Source: Rhodovastum atsumiense (GTDB lineage: Bacteria; Pseudomonadota; Alphaproteobacteria; Acetobacterales; Acetobacteraceae). Taken from it: a DNA stretch of 64,000 bases. Numbering within the stretch: position 1 is the first letter of the stretch; each line of letters opens with the position of its first letter. The position numbers and the translations under genes are program-made. The notes beneath the pieces were generated by a model. That model was not told the DNA's origin and did not search any database. It saw nothing but the letters and a program-made list of their open reading frames with translations. The stretch is from positions 1,293,001 through 1,357,000 of the forward strand of contig NZ_OW485601.1 of assembly GCF_937425535.1 (NCBI RefSeq), in the 5' to 3' direction. Below, piece by piece: positions 1 to 8,492 of this stretch.

Positions 1-1
1 G

Positions 2-796
2 GGCCGGCATGGCAGCTTCATCGGCTGCTCGAACTACCCGAACTGCCAGTACACGCGGCGGCTCGCCATCGACAGCGGCGAGGACGCGGGCGACACGCTG
101 AAGGAAGGCATGCGGGTGCTCGGGCCGCATCCCGACACCGGCGAGGAAATCACCGTCCGCCGCGGCCCCTACGGCGTCTACGTGCAGCAGGGCGAGCAGG
201 TCGAGGGCAGCAAGGTCAAGCCCCGGCGCACCAGCCTGCCGCGCGGGGTGGACGGCGACAGCATCACCCTGGAACAGGCGGTGGCGCTGCTGTCGCTGCC
301 GCGCATCGTCGGCATCCATCCGGAGACGAACGAGCCGATCGAGGCGGGCCTCGGGCGGTTCGGGCCCTACGTGAAGATGGGCGGGGTGTTCGCCTCGCTC
401 GACCGCGACGACGACGTGCTGGCAGTCGGGCTGAACCGGGCGGTCGACCTGCTGGCACGCAAGCTGGCGAGCGTGCGCACGCTCGGCCCGCACCCGTCCG
501 ACCGCGAGCCGGTGCTGGTGCGCAAGGGACGGTTCGGGCCGTACGCGCAGCACGGCAACAAGGTAGCGACGCTGCCGCGCGACGTCGCGATGGACGACGT
601 CACCCTGGAACAGGCGGTGGCACTGCTGGCCGAGAAGGGCAAGCTGCTGAAGCCGCGCGGCGCCAAGGCACGCAAGGCGGCGCCGAAGAAAGAGGCCGCC
701 GCGCCGGAGGCGCCGAAGAAGGCCGCGCCGAAGAAAGCGGCGGCACCGAAGAAAGCCGCGGCGAAGCCGAAGGCGGCGGCGCGAAAGGCTGGATGA
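2..796 (+). CDS. topA: DNA topoisomerase I, C-terminal part (5' end outside window)
   Basis: This is the C-terminal part of type IA topoisomerase I, which relaxes negatively supercoiled DNA. The open frame runs in from the left edge without a start. Its first residues (GSFIGCSNYPNCQYTRRL) match the C4 zinc-finger region at the end of the topoisomerase core. Three Toprim_Crpt-type repeats follow, recognisable by recurring G(P/I)HP and RxGPY/RFGPY motifs (GPHPDTGEE, GIHPETNEP, GPHPSDREP). The protein ends in a low-complexity Lys/Ala/Pro tail that probably contacts nucleic acid, typical of alphaproteobacterial TopA. The catalytic tyrosine domain lies upstream of the window. rnr follows on the same strand after a hairpin-rich spacer. 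Confidence 0.93.
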   Translation, partial: GRHGSFIGCSNYPNCQYTRRLAIDSGEDAGDTLKEGMRVLGPHPDTGEEITVRRGPYGVYVQQGEQVEGSKVKPRRTSLPRGVDGDSITLEQAVALLSLPRIVGIHPETNEPIEAGLGRFGPYVKMGGVFASLDRDDDVLAVGLNRAVDLLARKLASVRTLGPHPSDREPVLVRKGRFGPYAQHGNKVATLPRDVAMDDVTLEQAVALLAEKGKLLKPRGAKARKAAPKKEAAAPEAPKKAAPKKAAAPKKAAAKPKAAARKAG

Positions 797-814
797 GGGA
801 TTTTTTAAGGAAGG

Positions 815-959
815 CCAGGGCTCTGCCCTGGACCCGGCAGGGGTCAGGGGACCCCTGCACCCCACTCGCGCTGCGCGGCACAGAAATCATGGGTTCCAAG
901 GGCGAAGCCCTTGGCAGGTCCAGGGCGGAGCCCTGGTGGGGCGCGGGGCAACGCCCCGC
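815..959. repeat. Modular multi-hairpin GC-rich intergenic repeat, copy A
   Basis: The topA-rnr spacer is almost entirely short perfect inverted repeats: 815-831 (CCAGGGCTCTGCCCTGG), 838-857 (7-bp arms), 896-914 (CCAAGGGC-GAA-GCCCTTGG), 920-936 (CCAGGGCGGAGCCCTGG) and 943-959 (7-bp arms, AAC loop). The CCAAGGGC-GAA module recurs in a second copy at 43448-43519. The element sits just before the rnr start and would fold strongly in RNA. It may act as a terminator, an mRNA stability element or a mobile palindromic repeat; the sequence does not decide which. Confidence 0.75.
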
Positions 960-970
960 CACTGCCTGAC

Positions 971-3142
971 ATGGCCCGCAAGCCCAACGCCCCGCCCCCG
1001 GCCCTGCCCAGCCGCGAGGCGATCCGTCGTTTCATCCGCGAATCCCCCGGCCGTGTCGGCAAGCGGGAGATCGCCCGCGAATTCGGCCTGGACGCCTCCC
1101 AGCGCGTGGAGTTGCGTGATCTGCTGAAGGACCTCGCCCGCGAGGGCGAGGTCGCGCCTGCCGGCCACCGCCGGTTCCGCGCCCCCGGCCGTCTGCCCGA
1201 GGCGATGGTGGTGCAGGTCACCGGCACCGATCCGGATGGCGACCCCATCGCCCGGCCGGTCGAGTGGGAGGGCGATGGCCCGCCGCCGATGATCCTGATG
1301 CGCCCCGAGCCGCGCGGCGTTCCGGCGCTGGCCCCGGGCGAGCGCGTGCTGGCACGGCTGCGCCAGATCGTCGGCAACAAATACGAAGGCCGCACGCTCC
1401 GGCGCCTGACCGACGAGCCGGGCCGCGTGCTCGGGGTCTACCAGCCGACTCCGCAGGGCGGCGGGCGCATTGTGCCCACCGACCGACGCTCCCGCGCGGA
1501 ATGGCGGGTTCCACCGGGCGAGGACGGCGCGGCGCAGCCCGGCGAGATCGTGCTGGCGACCCCCCTGCCCTCGACCGGCTATGGCCTGAAGCCCGCCCGG
1601 GTGGTCGAGCGCCTGGGCAATGTGGGCGACGCGCGGTCGGTCAGCCTGATCGTCATCCACACCCACGAGATCCCGAACGACTTCCCCGCCGCCGCCCTGG
1701 AACAGGCGGAGAAGGCCCGGAGCGTCGGCGCGGACGGGCGCACCGACCTGCGCGACGTGCCGCTGGTGACGATCGACGGCGAGGATGCGCGCGATTTCGA
1801 CGACGCGGTGTTCGCTGAACCGGATGGCGAGGGCTTCCGCCTGCTGGTGGCGATCGCCGATGTCGCGCATTACGTGTGGCCGGGCTCACCGCTCGACCGC
1901 GCCGCCCGTCTGCGCGGCAATTCCTGCTATTTCCCCGACCGCGTCGTGCCGATGCTGCCGGAGGCGCTGTCCAACGGCTGGTGCAGCCTGCGCCCGAACG
2001 AGGATCGCGGCTGCCTGTTCGTCGAGATGCGCATCGACGCCGCCGGGCGGAAGCAGTCGCATCGCTTCGGCCGCGGCCTGATGCGCAGCGCCGCCCGCCT
2101 GACCTATACCGAGGTCCAGGAAGCGCGGGACTCCGGCCGGGACCTCGGCCTGCCGGTTCCGGCGCTGTATGCCGCCTACCGGCTGTTGCTGGCGGCGCGG
2201 GAAGCGCGCGGCACGCTCGACCTCGACCTGCCCGAGCGCAAGGTGGTGCTCGACGATGCCGGCCGGGTGGTCTCGGTCACGCCGCGGCCGCGGCTGGACA
2301 GCCACCGGCTGATCGAGGAATTCATGGTGCTGGCCAATGTCGCCGCCGCCGAGGAACTGGAGCGGCTGCACCAGCCATGCGTCTACCGCGTGCATGCCCC
2401 GCCCTCGGAAGAGAAGCTGGAGGCGCTGCGGAGCTTCCTGCGCACGCTGGATATCTCCCTGCCACCCGGCAACCAGTTGCATCCGCGCGACCTCGACCGG
2501 GTGCTGCGCCAGGTCGGCGGCAGCGAGCAGGCGGCGTTGATCAACGAGGTGATGCTGCGCAGCCAGTCCCAGGCCGCCTATGCAACGGAGAATATCGGTC
2601 ATTTCGGTCTGGCACTGGCCCGCTACGCCCATTTCACCAGCCCGATCCGCCGCTATGCCGACCTGCTGGTGCACCGCGCCCTGGTGCGCGGGCTGCGGCT
2701 CGGGCCGGGCGGGCTCGACGACGACGAGCCGGCGCAACTGGCCGACACCGCCGAGCATATCACTGCAACCGAACGCCGGGCAGCCCTGGCCGAACGCGAC
2801 GCCATCGACCGCTATCTGGCCGCCTTCATGGCCGACAAGGTCGGCACGGTGTTCGCCGCGCGCATTTCCGGCGTGACCCGGTTCGGTCTTTTCGTCACAG
2901 TTGCGGACAGTGGCGCGAGCGGACTCGTGCCGGTTTCCACGCTGCCCGATGATTTCTGGTTTCATGACGAAGCGACGCAGACCCTCTCGGGACGACGGAC
3001 ACGCATCGAGTTCCGCCTGGCCCAGGAGGTGGACGTGATGCTGAGCGAAGCGAGCCCGGTGACCGGCGGGCTGGTGTTCCATGTGCTGCAGGGCGCCGGG
3101 CCGGGGGCGGCGCGCGAAAGGGGACGGCCACGGCGAAGGTGA
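971..3142 (+). CDS. rnr: Ribonuclease R (RNB-family 3'-5' exoribonuclease)
   Basis: A processive 3'-5' exoribonuclease that degrades structured RNA. The ATG at 971 is chosen because the upstream in-frame TTG at 911 lies inside the hairpin repeat. An N-terminal helix-turn-helix-like segment (PSREAIRRFIRESPGRVGKR) and cold-shock/OB domains precede the catalytic RNB domain. That domain carries the signature DGEDARDFDDAVF with its metal-binding aspartates, and FTSPIRRYADLLVHR near its end. A C-terminal S1 RNA-binding domain (FAARISGVTRFGLFV) follows. The length of about 723 residues fits the family. The stop overlaps the GTG of the next gene by four bases (GTGA), which suggests translational coupling to the S41 protease. 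Confidence 0.95.
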   Translation: MARKPNAPPPALPSREAIRRFIRESPGRVGKREIAREFGLDASQRVELRDLLKDLAREGEVAPAGHRRFRAPGRLPEAMVVQVTGTDPDGDPIARPVEWEGDGPPPMILMRPEPRGVPALAPGERVLARLRQIVGNKYEGRTLRRLTDEPGRVLGVYQPTPQGGGRIVPTDRRSRAEWRVPPGEDGAAQPGEIVLATPLPSTGYGLKPARVVERLGNVGDARSVSLIVIHTHEIPNDFPAAALEQAEKARSVGADGRTDLRDVPLVTIDGEDARDFDDAVFAEPDGEGFRLLVAIADVAHYVWPGSPLDRAARLRGNSCYFPDRVVPMLPEALSNGWCSLRPNEDRGCLFVEMRIDAAGRKQSHRFGRGLMRSAARLTYTEVQEARDSGRDLGLPVPALYAAYRLLLAAREARGTLDLDLPERKVVLDDAGRVVSVTPRPRLDSHRLIEEFMVLANVAAAEELERLHQPCVYRVHAPPSEEKLEALRSFLRTLDISLPPGNQLHPRDLDRVLRQVGGSEQAALINEVMLRSQSQAAYATENIGHFGLALARYAHFTSPIRRYADLLVHRALVRGLRLGPGGLDDDEPAQLADTAEHITATERRAALAERDAIDRYLAAFMADKVGTVFAARISGVTRFGLFVTVADSGASGLVPVSTLPDDFWFHDEATQTLSGRRTRIEFRLAQEVDVMLSEASPVTGGLVFHVLQGAGPGAARERGRPRRR

Positions 3143-4680
3143 GAACCGCCTGGCTGCTGCTGCTGCCCCTGCTGTTCGGCGGCCCGGCCGCCCTGGCCGA
3201 GCCGTTCCTGCCCGGCCAGGGGCTGAATGCGGGACTTGTGGCCCAGGTCTCGGCCACGGCGCTGGACTTCATCGCGCCACGCACGCTCGATCCGGTGCCG
3301 GTCAGCCAACTGGCGGTCTGGGGACTGCGCGGCCTGACCTCGCTTGATCCGCGGCTGTCGGCCGAGCTGCGCGACAACACGCTCAGGCTGGCCAGTGACG
3401 GCCAGGGCCTGTTGCTGCGCCCCTCGCCCCCCGATGACGACGCGGAGGGCTGGGGCGAAGCGGTGGCCCAGATGGTACGGGCCGCCTGGGACCGCTCCGA
3501 GGCGGTGCGCCAGGCCGGCACCCAGGGCATCATCCGCAGCTTCTTCGACGAGTTGTTCAACCATCTCGACCCCTATTCCCGCTACGCCGCCCCGGCAGAG
3601 GCGGACGCGGAACGGGCCCGGCGCACCGGCCGCGCCGGCATCGGCGTGCAGTTGGCGCGCCGCAACCGCCAGATCGTCGTGCAGGACGTGGCCACCGACG
3701 GCCCCGCGGCACGGGCCGGGGTGCGGCCGGGAGACCGCATCCTGGCGGTGGATGGCCAGAACACGAACGCGGCCAGCCCGGACGCGGTGACGGCCTTGCT
3801 GAACGGGCCGGAAGGCACCCGGGTGAGCCTGCTGCTGCGCGGCCATGACGGGCGCCGCCGCCGCGTCGATCTGGAACGCGCCCTGGTGCCGCCGGAAACG
3901 GTGGTGCCCACCCGCATCGGCGAGCTGCTGGTGCTGCGCATCTCCGCCTTCGCCGGCGACACCGGCCTGCGCCTCGCCCATGAGCTGGAGCGCGGCCTGG
4001 CCGCCAATCGCCCGCCGCGCGGCGTGGTGGTCGACCTGCGCGGCAACCGGGGCGGGCTGCTGCGGCAGGCCGTGGCGGCGGCCGACACGCTGATCCCCGA
4101 GGGCGTGGTGACGATGACCCTCGGCCGGGATCCCGACGCCGATCATGAATTCCGCGCCGATGGGCCGGATCTCGCGTCAGGCGTGCCGGTGGTGGTGATG
4201 GTTGACGGACGCTCGGCGAGTGCCGCCGAAATCCTGGCGGCGGCGCTGGCCGACCAGAGGCGGGCGGTGGTGGTGGGCAGTTCCACCCTCGGCAAGGGCC
4301 TGGTGCAGACGATCGCGCCGTTGCCCGATGGCGGCGAGTTGCTGGTGACCTGGAGCCGCGTGCTGGCCCCGCTGGGCTGGCCGATCCAGGGGCTGGGCGT
4401 GCTGCCGCAGGTCTGTACCAGCCTGGGCGGGGAAGCGCTGGACCAGCAACTGGCGGAACTGGCGCAAGGCCGGCAGATGATGGCGCGGCCCCTGCACCGC
4501 CACCGCGCCGCCCGCGCGCCGCTGCCCGCCCCGGAAATCCTGGAGATCCGCAATGCCTGCCCGGCCGCCGAGGGCCGCGATGCCGACCTCTCCGCCGCAC
4601 GGTTCCTGATCGAAACCCCGAGCGCCTATGGCGCGGCGCTGATCGGCCCGCCCCCGGCCAGGCCCCAGGCCGGACCCTAA
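3139..4680 (+). CDS. S41-family C-terminal processing peptidase with PDZ domain
   Basis: A secreted or periplasmic serine protease of the Ctp/Tsp family, 513 residues. It starts at a GTG overlapping the rnr stop. The N-terminus (RTAWLLLLPLLFGGPAALA) is a clear signal peptide. A PDZ domain lies at about 170-235 (GIGVQLARRNRQIVVQDV and ARAGVRPGDRILAVDGQ). The S41 core carries the catalytic Ser361 in RSASAAEILAAAL and the general-base Lys386 in STLGKG, at the same 25-residue spacing as in E. coli Tsp. This pair is the diagnostic evidence. Substrates are unknown; the family trims C-termini of envelope proteins. The C-terminal 80 residues are Pro/Ala-rich and not recognisable. Confidence 0.9.
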   Translation: MRTAWLLLLPLLFGGPAALAEPFLPGQGLNAGLVAQVSATALDFIAPRTLDPVPVSQLAVWGLRGLTSLDPRLSAELRDNTLRLASDGQGLLLRPSPPDDDAEGWGEAVAQMVRAAWDRSEAVRQAGTQGIIRSFFDELFNHLDPYSRYAAPAEADAERARRTGRAGIGVQLARRNRQIVVQDVATDGPAARAGVRPGDRILAVDGQNTNAASPDAVTALLNGPEGTRVSLLLRGHDGRRRRVDLERALVPPETVVPTRIGELLVLRISAFAGDTGLRLAHELERGLAANRPPRGVVVDLRGNRGGLLRQAVAAADTLIPEGVVTMTLGRDPDADHEFRADGPDLASGVPVVVMVDGRSASAAEILAAALADQRRAVVVGSSTLGKGLVQTIAPLPDGGELLVTWSRVLAPLGWPIQGLGVLPQVCTSLGGEALDQQLAELAQGRQMMARPLHRHRAARAPLPAPEILEIRNACPAAEGRDADLSAARFLIETPSAYGAALIGPPPARPQAGP

Positions 4681-4741
4681 AGCCGCTTGACGCGCCACGC
4701 CTGTTGCGCCATGAGGCCCGTCCTTCGAGGGGTTATCTGCC

Positions 4742-4909
4742 ATGGCGAAGACGAACACTGTCCAGATCAAGCTGGTGTCGACCGCCGACACCGGGTACTT
4801 CTACGTCACGAAGAAGAACGCGCGCGCCCAGACGGGCAAGCTCGAGTTCCGCAAATACGATCCGGTCGCGCGCAAGCACGTCCTGTTCAAGGAAGCCAAG
4901 ATCAAGTGA
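4742..4909 (+). CDS. rpmG: 50S ribosomal protein L33
   Basis: A 55-residue large-subunit ribosomal protein beginning [20 protein letters not shown] and ending LFKEAKIK, the exact length of bacterial L33. It contains [18 protein letters not shown], the conserved core. The protein has no cysteine, so this is the zinc-free (C-minus) type. It is monocistronic and followed by strong hairpins. Lysines and threonines alternate as expected for an rRNA-binding basic protein. Confidence 0.96.
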   Translation: MAKTNTVQIKLVSTADTGYFYVTKKNARAQTGKLEFRKYDPVARKHVLFKEAKIK

Positions 4910-4912
4910 GCC

Positions 4913-4986
4913 CGGCCGGCCAGTCAGGCCGGCCGCTCTCATCTGCAGACTCGCCCGCCCGCCGGTGACGGCCGGGCGCGTTTTTG
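4913..4986 (+). terminator. Double-hairpin transcription terminator after rpmG
   Basis: Immediately after the rpmG stop, a perfect 8-bp inverted repeat GGCCGGCC-AGTCA-GGCCGGCC lies at 4914-4934. A second, imperfect GC-rich stem at about 4952-4979 leads directly into GCGTTTTTG at 4978-4986. The latter has the form of a Rho-independent terminator. pleD converges from the other side, so the pair probably insulates both genes. Confidence 0.75.
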
Positions 4987-5066
4987 CGTTGCGTTGACCA
5001 CTCGCGGAACGATCGGCCCCCTCCCTCTCGCCGGGATGGTAACAGGCCAGGGCGGACCGTTCCCGG

Positions 5067-6437
5067 TCAGCACCACTCCGTTCCTGCGGTTTCCACCCGG
5101 TTGCGGCCGCCATTCTTGGCGCGGTACATCGCTTGGTCGGCCGCCTGCAGCAGCAGCTCCGCGCTTTGGACACCGGCGTGGCTGAAGGCAACGCCGATGC
5201 TGACGGTCAGGGAATGGACCACGCCCCGTTCCGGCTGGAACGCCAGTTCCTCGACGGACAGGCGCAGTCGTTCGGCCGCCACCATCGCCTCCTGCGGGCC
5301 GGCCCCCGGCATCACCACCACGAACTCCTCGCCACCGTAACGGGCGATGCTGTCGAACACGCGGGTACGGCTGCGCAGCGTGTCCGCCACCTCCCTCAGG
5401 GCGCGATCGCCAACGGCGTGGCCGAAGCGGTCATTGATCTGCTTGAAATGGTCCACATCCACCATCATGACCGCCAGCCCGCCGGCATGGTACGAGGCCA
5501 GCAACCCGCGCAGGTGCGGCAGCAGGTAACGCTGGTTGTAGAAGCCGGTCAGCGGGTCGGTCAGGGCCATTTCCAGCGCATGGCCGAGATCGGCGCGTAA
5601 CCGGTCCTGGTAGAATTTGCGGCGGATCTGGTTGCGCGCCCGCGCCCGCAACTCGTTTCCGTCGATCGGGCGCAGCACCCAGTCATTGGCACCGAGATCG
5701 AAGCCGCGCAGCAGGCGCCCCTTCTGTTCGGGTTCGGCGACCAGCAGCAGCGGAATGTCCTGGGTGGCATCGGTGGCGCGCAGACGCGAGGCCAGGCGCA
5801 GCGGATCCTGCTCCGTCATCGACAGGCTGAGCACGACCAGATCGAACGGAACGGTCGCGACGAGCGCCAGGGCCTCGGCTTCCGACGCGGCGCGGCCCGC
5901 CAGGACCCCCTCCCGCGACAACGCATCCTGCACGATCTGCGCGCCCGGATCCCAATCATCCACCACCAGCGCGCGGGCACCGGCGATCGCGGGCTGCGCC
6001 ATCGTATCGTCAACCAGTCCGAGCACGCGCGCGGTCTCGCCGCGCAACCGCCATTCGTCGAGCAGGCGCTTCAGCCGCACCAGCGACTTCACCCGCGCGA
6101 GCAGCGTGTCGTACTCGACCGGCTTGGTGAGGAAATCATCCGCCCCTGCCTCAAGGCCACGCAGCCGTTCCTCCGGCGCCCCGAGGGCCGTGACCATCAC
6201 CACCGGAATGTGAACGGTGCTGATATCGTCCTTCAGCCGGCGACAGGTCTCGTAGCCGTCCATTTCCGGCATCATGACATCGAGCAGCACCAGATCCGGC
6301 TGCCAGGCCCGCGCAAGGCGCAGCGCCTCCGCCCCATCCGCGGCAGTCGCCACCTGGTAATATTCGGCGGACAACTTCGCCTCTAGCAGCCACCGGTTCA
6401 GCGGCACGTCGTCGACGATGAGGATGCGTGCAGTCAT
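5067..6437 (-). CDS. pleD: PleD-type response regulator diguanylate cyclase (REC-REC-GGDEF)
   Basis: A cytoplasmic response regulator that makes cyclic di-GMP from two GTP, 456 residues. REC1 (about 1-120) has the acidic pair DD near residue 9, phosphoacceptor Asp53 in LLDVMMPEMDG and TKP. REC2 (about 150-275) lacks a phosphoacceptor: the position reads VVLSLSM, as expected for the PleD adaptor receiver domain. The GGDEF domain has active-site GGEEF at 368-372 and the allosteric inhibitory I-site RVFD at 359-362, exactly five residues before it, so product inhibition is likely. In Caulobacter PleD controls polar development; in acetic acid bacteria cyclic di-GMP often drives polysaccharide synthesis, a possible but unproven link to the locus at 19-34 kb. 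Confidence 0.95.
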   Translation of the reverse strand: MTARILIVDDVPLNRWLLEAKLSAEYYQVATAADGAEALRLARAWQPDLVLLDVMMPEMDGYETCRRLKDDISTVHIPVVMVTALGAPEERLRGLEAGADDFLTKPVEYDTLLARVKSLVRLKRLLDEWRLRGETARVLGLVDDTMAQPAIAGARALVVDDWDPGAQIVQDALSREGVLAGRAASEAEALALVATVPFDLVVLSLSMTEQDPLRLASRLRATDATQDIPLLLVAEPEQKGRLLRGFDLGANDWVLRPIDGNELRARARNQIRRKFYQDRLRADLGHALEMALTDPLTGFYNQRYLLPHLRGLLASYHAGGLAVMMVDVDHFKQINDRFGHAVGDRALREVADTLRSRTRVFDSIARYGGEEFVVVMPGAGPQEAMVAAERLRLSVEELAFQPERGVVHSLTVSIGVAFSHAGVQSAELLLQAADQAMYRAKNGGRNRVETAGTEWC

Positions 6438-6615
6438 CGCGCCGAATCGACCTTCGGGGGCAATGGGTGTCGACCGGCGACCATATCAGGTTGCAGGCGA
6501 AGCACGAAAGCAAGGGCTCGCGGCTCCGGCGAGACGCCGGATGACGGCCGGTTTCCTGGCGGAACGGCGCCGCCTTGCGGCCCCGCATGCCATGCTGTAG
6601 CAGTTCCGGGACGTA

Positions 6616-7272
6616 ATGATAATCCCCAACAGCGAAGTGCAGTGTTCCATGAGGGATATGCCGAACGTGAGAACCATGGCGGCAGAAACCGCTGAATACC
6701 GTCACAGAACTGTCACAAACAATACTGGCATGTTCTTGCGGCGCTGGCTGGCCAATCCGCTGCAGATGGGGTCGGTGATTCCATCCGCCCCGGCATTGTG
6801 CCGGCGCGTCGCCGCCCAGGTGCGTTGCACCGCTGACGAGGTGGTCGTGGAACTCGGTGCCGGAACGGGCGTGGTCAGCCGGGCGCTGCTCGCCTCCGGC
6901 CTGCGGGCCGAAAAACTGGTCGTGGTGGAGATCGTGCCGGACATGGCGAACCACCTGCGCCGTGTGCTGCCGGGCGCGACGGTGATCGAAGGCGATGCCC
7001 GCGCCCTGCCCGACCTGCTGCCCGCACACTGGCACGGACACGTCGGCACGGTCATCTGCGGCATTCCGCTGGTGCTGCTGCCACTGGCCGAGCAACGCCG
7101 TTTCATCGACGCGATGACGGCGGTCGCCCCCGGCCGCGGCTTCCTGCACTACAGCTACTGTGTCACCTCGCCCCTGCCGGCCAGCCGGCACGGACTGGAG
7201 GCCAGACGTGAAGCCTGGACCCCGCTGAATTTCCCGCCCGCGAGCGTGTGGCGCTACACCCCGGCCGGCTGA
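6616..7272 (+). CDS. SAM-dependent methyltransferase, PmtA-like (phospholipid N-methyltransferase type)
   Basis: A class I methyltransferase of about 190-218 residues. It contains FLRRWLANPLQMGSVIPSAP, typical of the PmtA/rRNA-adenine-dimethylase-like phospholipid methyltransferases, and the SAM motif I VVELGAGTGVVSRALL. A post-I acidic residue follows (VVVEIVPDM), then GDARALPDLL. PmtA converts phosphatidylethanolamine to phosphatidylcholine in alphaproteobacteria, but the assignment is from family resemblance only. The start is uncertain: ATGs at 6616, 6649 and 6676 are all possible and none has a strong ribosome-binding site. It diverges from pleD with a 178-bp spacer. Confidence 0.75.
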   Translation: MIIPNSEVQCSMRDMPNVRTMAAETAEYRHRTVTNNTGMFLRRWLANPLQMGSVIPSAPALCRRVAAQVRCTADEVVVELGAGTGVVSRALLASGLRAEKLVVVEIVPDMANHLRRVLPGATVIEGDARALPDLLPAHWHGHVGTVICGIPLVLLPLAEQRRFIDAMTAVAPGRGFLHYSYCVTSPLPASRHGLEARREAWTPLNFPPASVWRYTPAG

Positions 7273-7311
7273 GGCCGCCTGCCCCGCCGGCCAGCGCGGC
7301 CGGGATTGCGG

Positions 7312-7509
7312 TCAGTCGGTCGCAGGAACATCCTTCGCCGGCGCACGTGCCCGGTCCTCGAGTTCCTTCACCGTGAGACCGGCCGGCACCGAGCCGGGAA
7401 GGACACCATCACCGGCCGCTTCATGCGCCCTGTCCATTTCGCTTGAGGCGGGGCTGGTGGCCGGGGTGGATGGGGTGTCGTTGCCGGATCGAGAGTCGGT
7501 CCTGGACAT
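7312..7509 (-). CDS. Small hypothetical protein downstream of the catalase
   Basis: A 65-residue Ser/Asp/Pro-rich protein with no membrane segment, starting at an ATG preceded by a GGGAAG ribosome-binding site. The recognisable part is the C-terminal GLTVKELEDRARAPAKDV. It lies 45 bp downstream of the manganese catalase frame in the same direction and probably shares its transcript. No family is recognised. Composition suggests a disordered, hydrophilic stress protein, but that is inference. Confidence 0.5.
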   Translation of the reverse strand: MSRTDSRSGNDTPSTPATSPASSEMDRAHEAAGDGVLPGSVPAGLTVKELEDRARAPAKDVPATD

Positions 7510-7554
7510 GGCTGTGCTTCCCTTGAGGAAAAGCCCTGGCGGCGTGACCGATCG

Positions 7555-8359
7555 CTACGCCGGCGGCGACGCGGTGGTGTCGATCTGCTCGACCTGCGCC
7601 CCGCTGTCCGGGCGGGCCGGCCCCAGCACCGGTTCCGCGCCGAGCGCGACATTCTGGCGGACGCTGAAGTGTCCGCGGCCATCCAGCGACGCGCCTTCGG
7701 TGAAGCGGCCGGAGGGCGGTGGCGTGCCGTCCTTGCCGGTACCCAGGAAGACATAGCTGAATTCCTGCTTTTCCTTGCTCTGGTCGAAGCTGTTGGGGAT
7801 CGGCAGGGCACCGGGACCGCCCGGTTCCTCCACCACCGCCAGCCATTGCTGCTGGTGCATGGTGTCGCGCGCGATCAGGAAGCTCAGCATGTCCCGCATG
7901 CCGGCATCATGGGTCGCATTGTAGAGGCGCACCGCCAGCAGGCGGCCGGTTGCCTCCGCCGTGACGTTGGCGAACATGTCAGCGGCGAGGTTGCCGCTGG
8001 CATAGACGCATGCCTTCCACCATATGGCGCGGCCGTTCGCCACCGCCGAGCACGGCGCCGACGAGGGACCTGGCGCCCGCCGCGCTTTCCTGCAAGGTCG
8101 TCGGCGCATTCTCGAGATTCAGCGCGACGGCGGTCGCCAGCATCTCGACGTGCCCGATCTCCTCGGTCGCGGTATGCAGCAGCATGTCGCGGTATTTGTT
8201 CGTCGGCCCGCGGGCGCCCCAGGCCTGGAAGAAGTACTGCAGGCAGACGCGGATCTCGCCCTCGATCCCGCCGATGGCCTGCTGCAGTTGCCTGGCGAAC
8301 AGCGGATCCGGGGTGTCCACGCGGACGGGACATTGCAGGCGCCGGTCGTGAAAATACAT
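7555..8359 (-). pseudogene. Manganese catalase, broken by frameshift and internal deletion
   Basis: Manganese catalases dismutate hydrogen peroxide at a di-manganese centre. The N-terminal half (start 8359, MYFHDRRLQCPVRVDTPDPL) and C-terminal half (YASGNLAADMFANVTAEATG) are well conserved. All metal ligands are visible: the Glu in GGIEGEIR, the Glu and His in ATEEIGHVEM, the Glu in TAEATG and the His in ARDTMHQ. The two halves are in different frames. The first reads HMVEGM (about 8011) and then an irrelevant ten-residue tail to a stop at 7979-7981. The second resumes at about 8000. Compared with the family, the segment between, usually containing GAMPVD..GVPFN, is missing. So either a short deletion that is not a multiple of three, or an assembly error, inactivates the gene. 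Confidence 0.8.
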
Positions 8360-8492
8360 GAATGATCCTGGGTCTTTTTGTTTTTGCCGTGCCCGTGCAT
8401 CGGCGGACGGTGCCACCGAGCAGCAAACAGGATCGACTTCCGGCAGTTCTATGTTCCCGGCATCGTGCGCGGGTCCGGGATAGACCGGACCG

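Noticed and set aside
911-970. Upstream TTG start for rnr
   Set aside because: Lies inside the hairpin repeat and adds residues not found in the family; ATG 971 is better.
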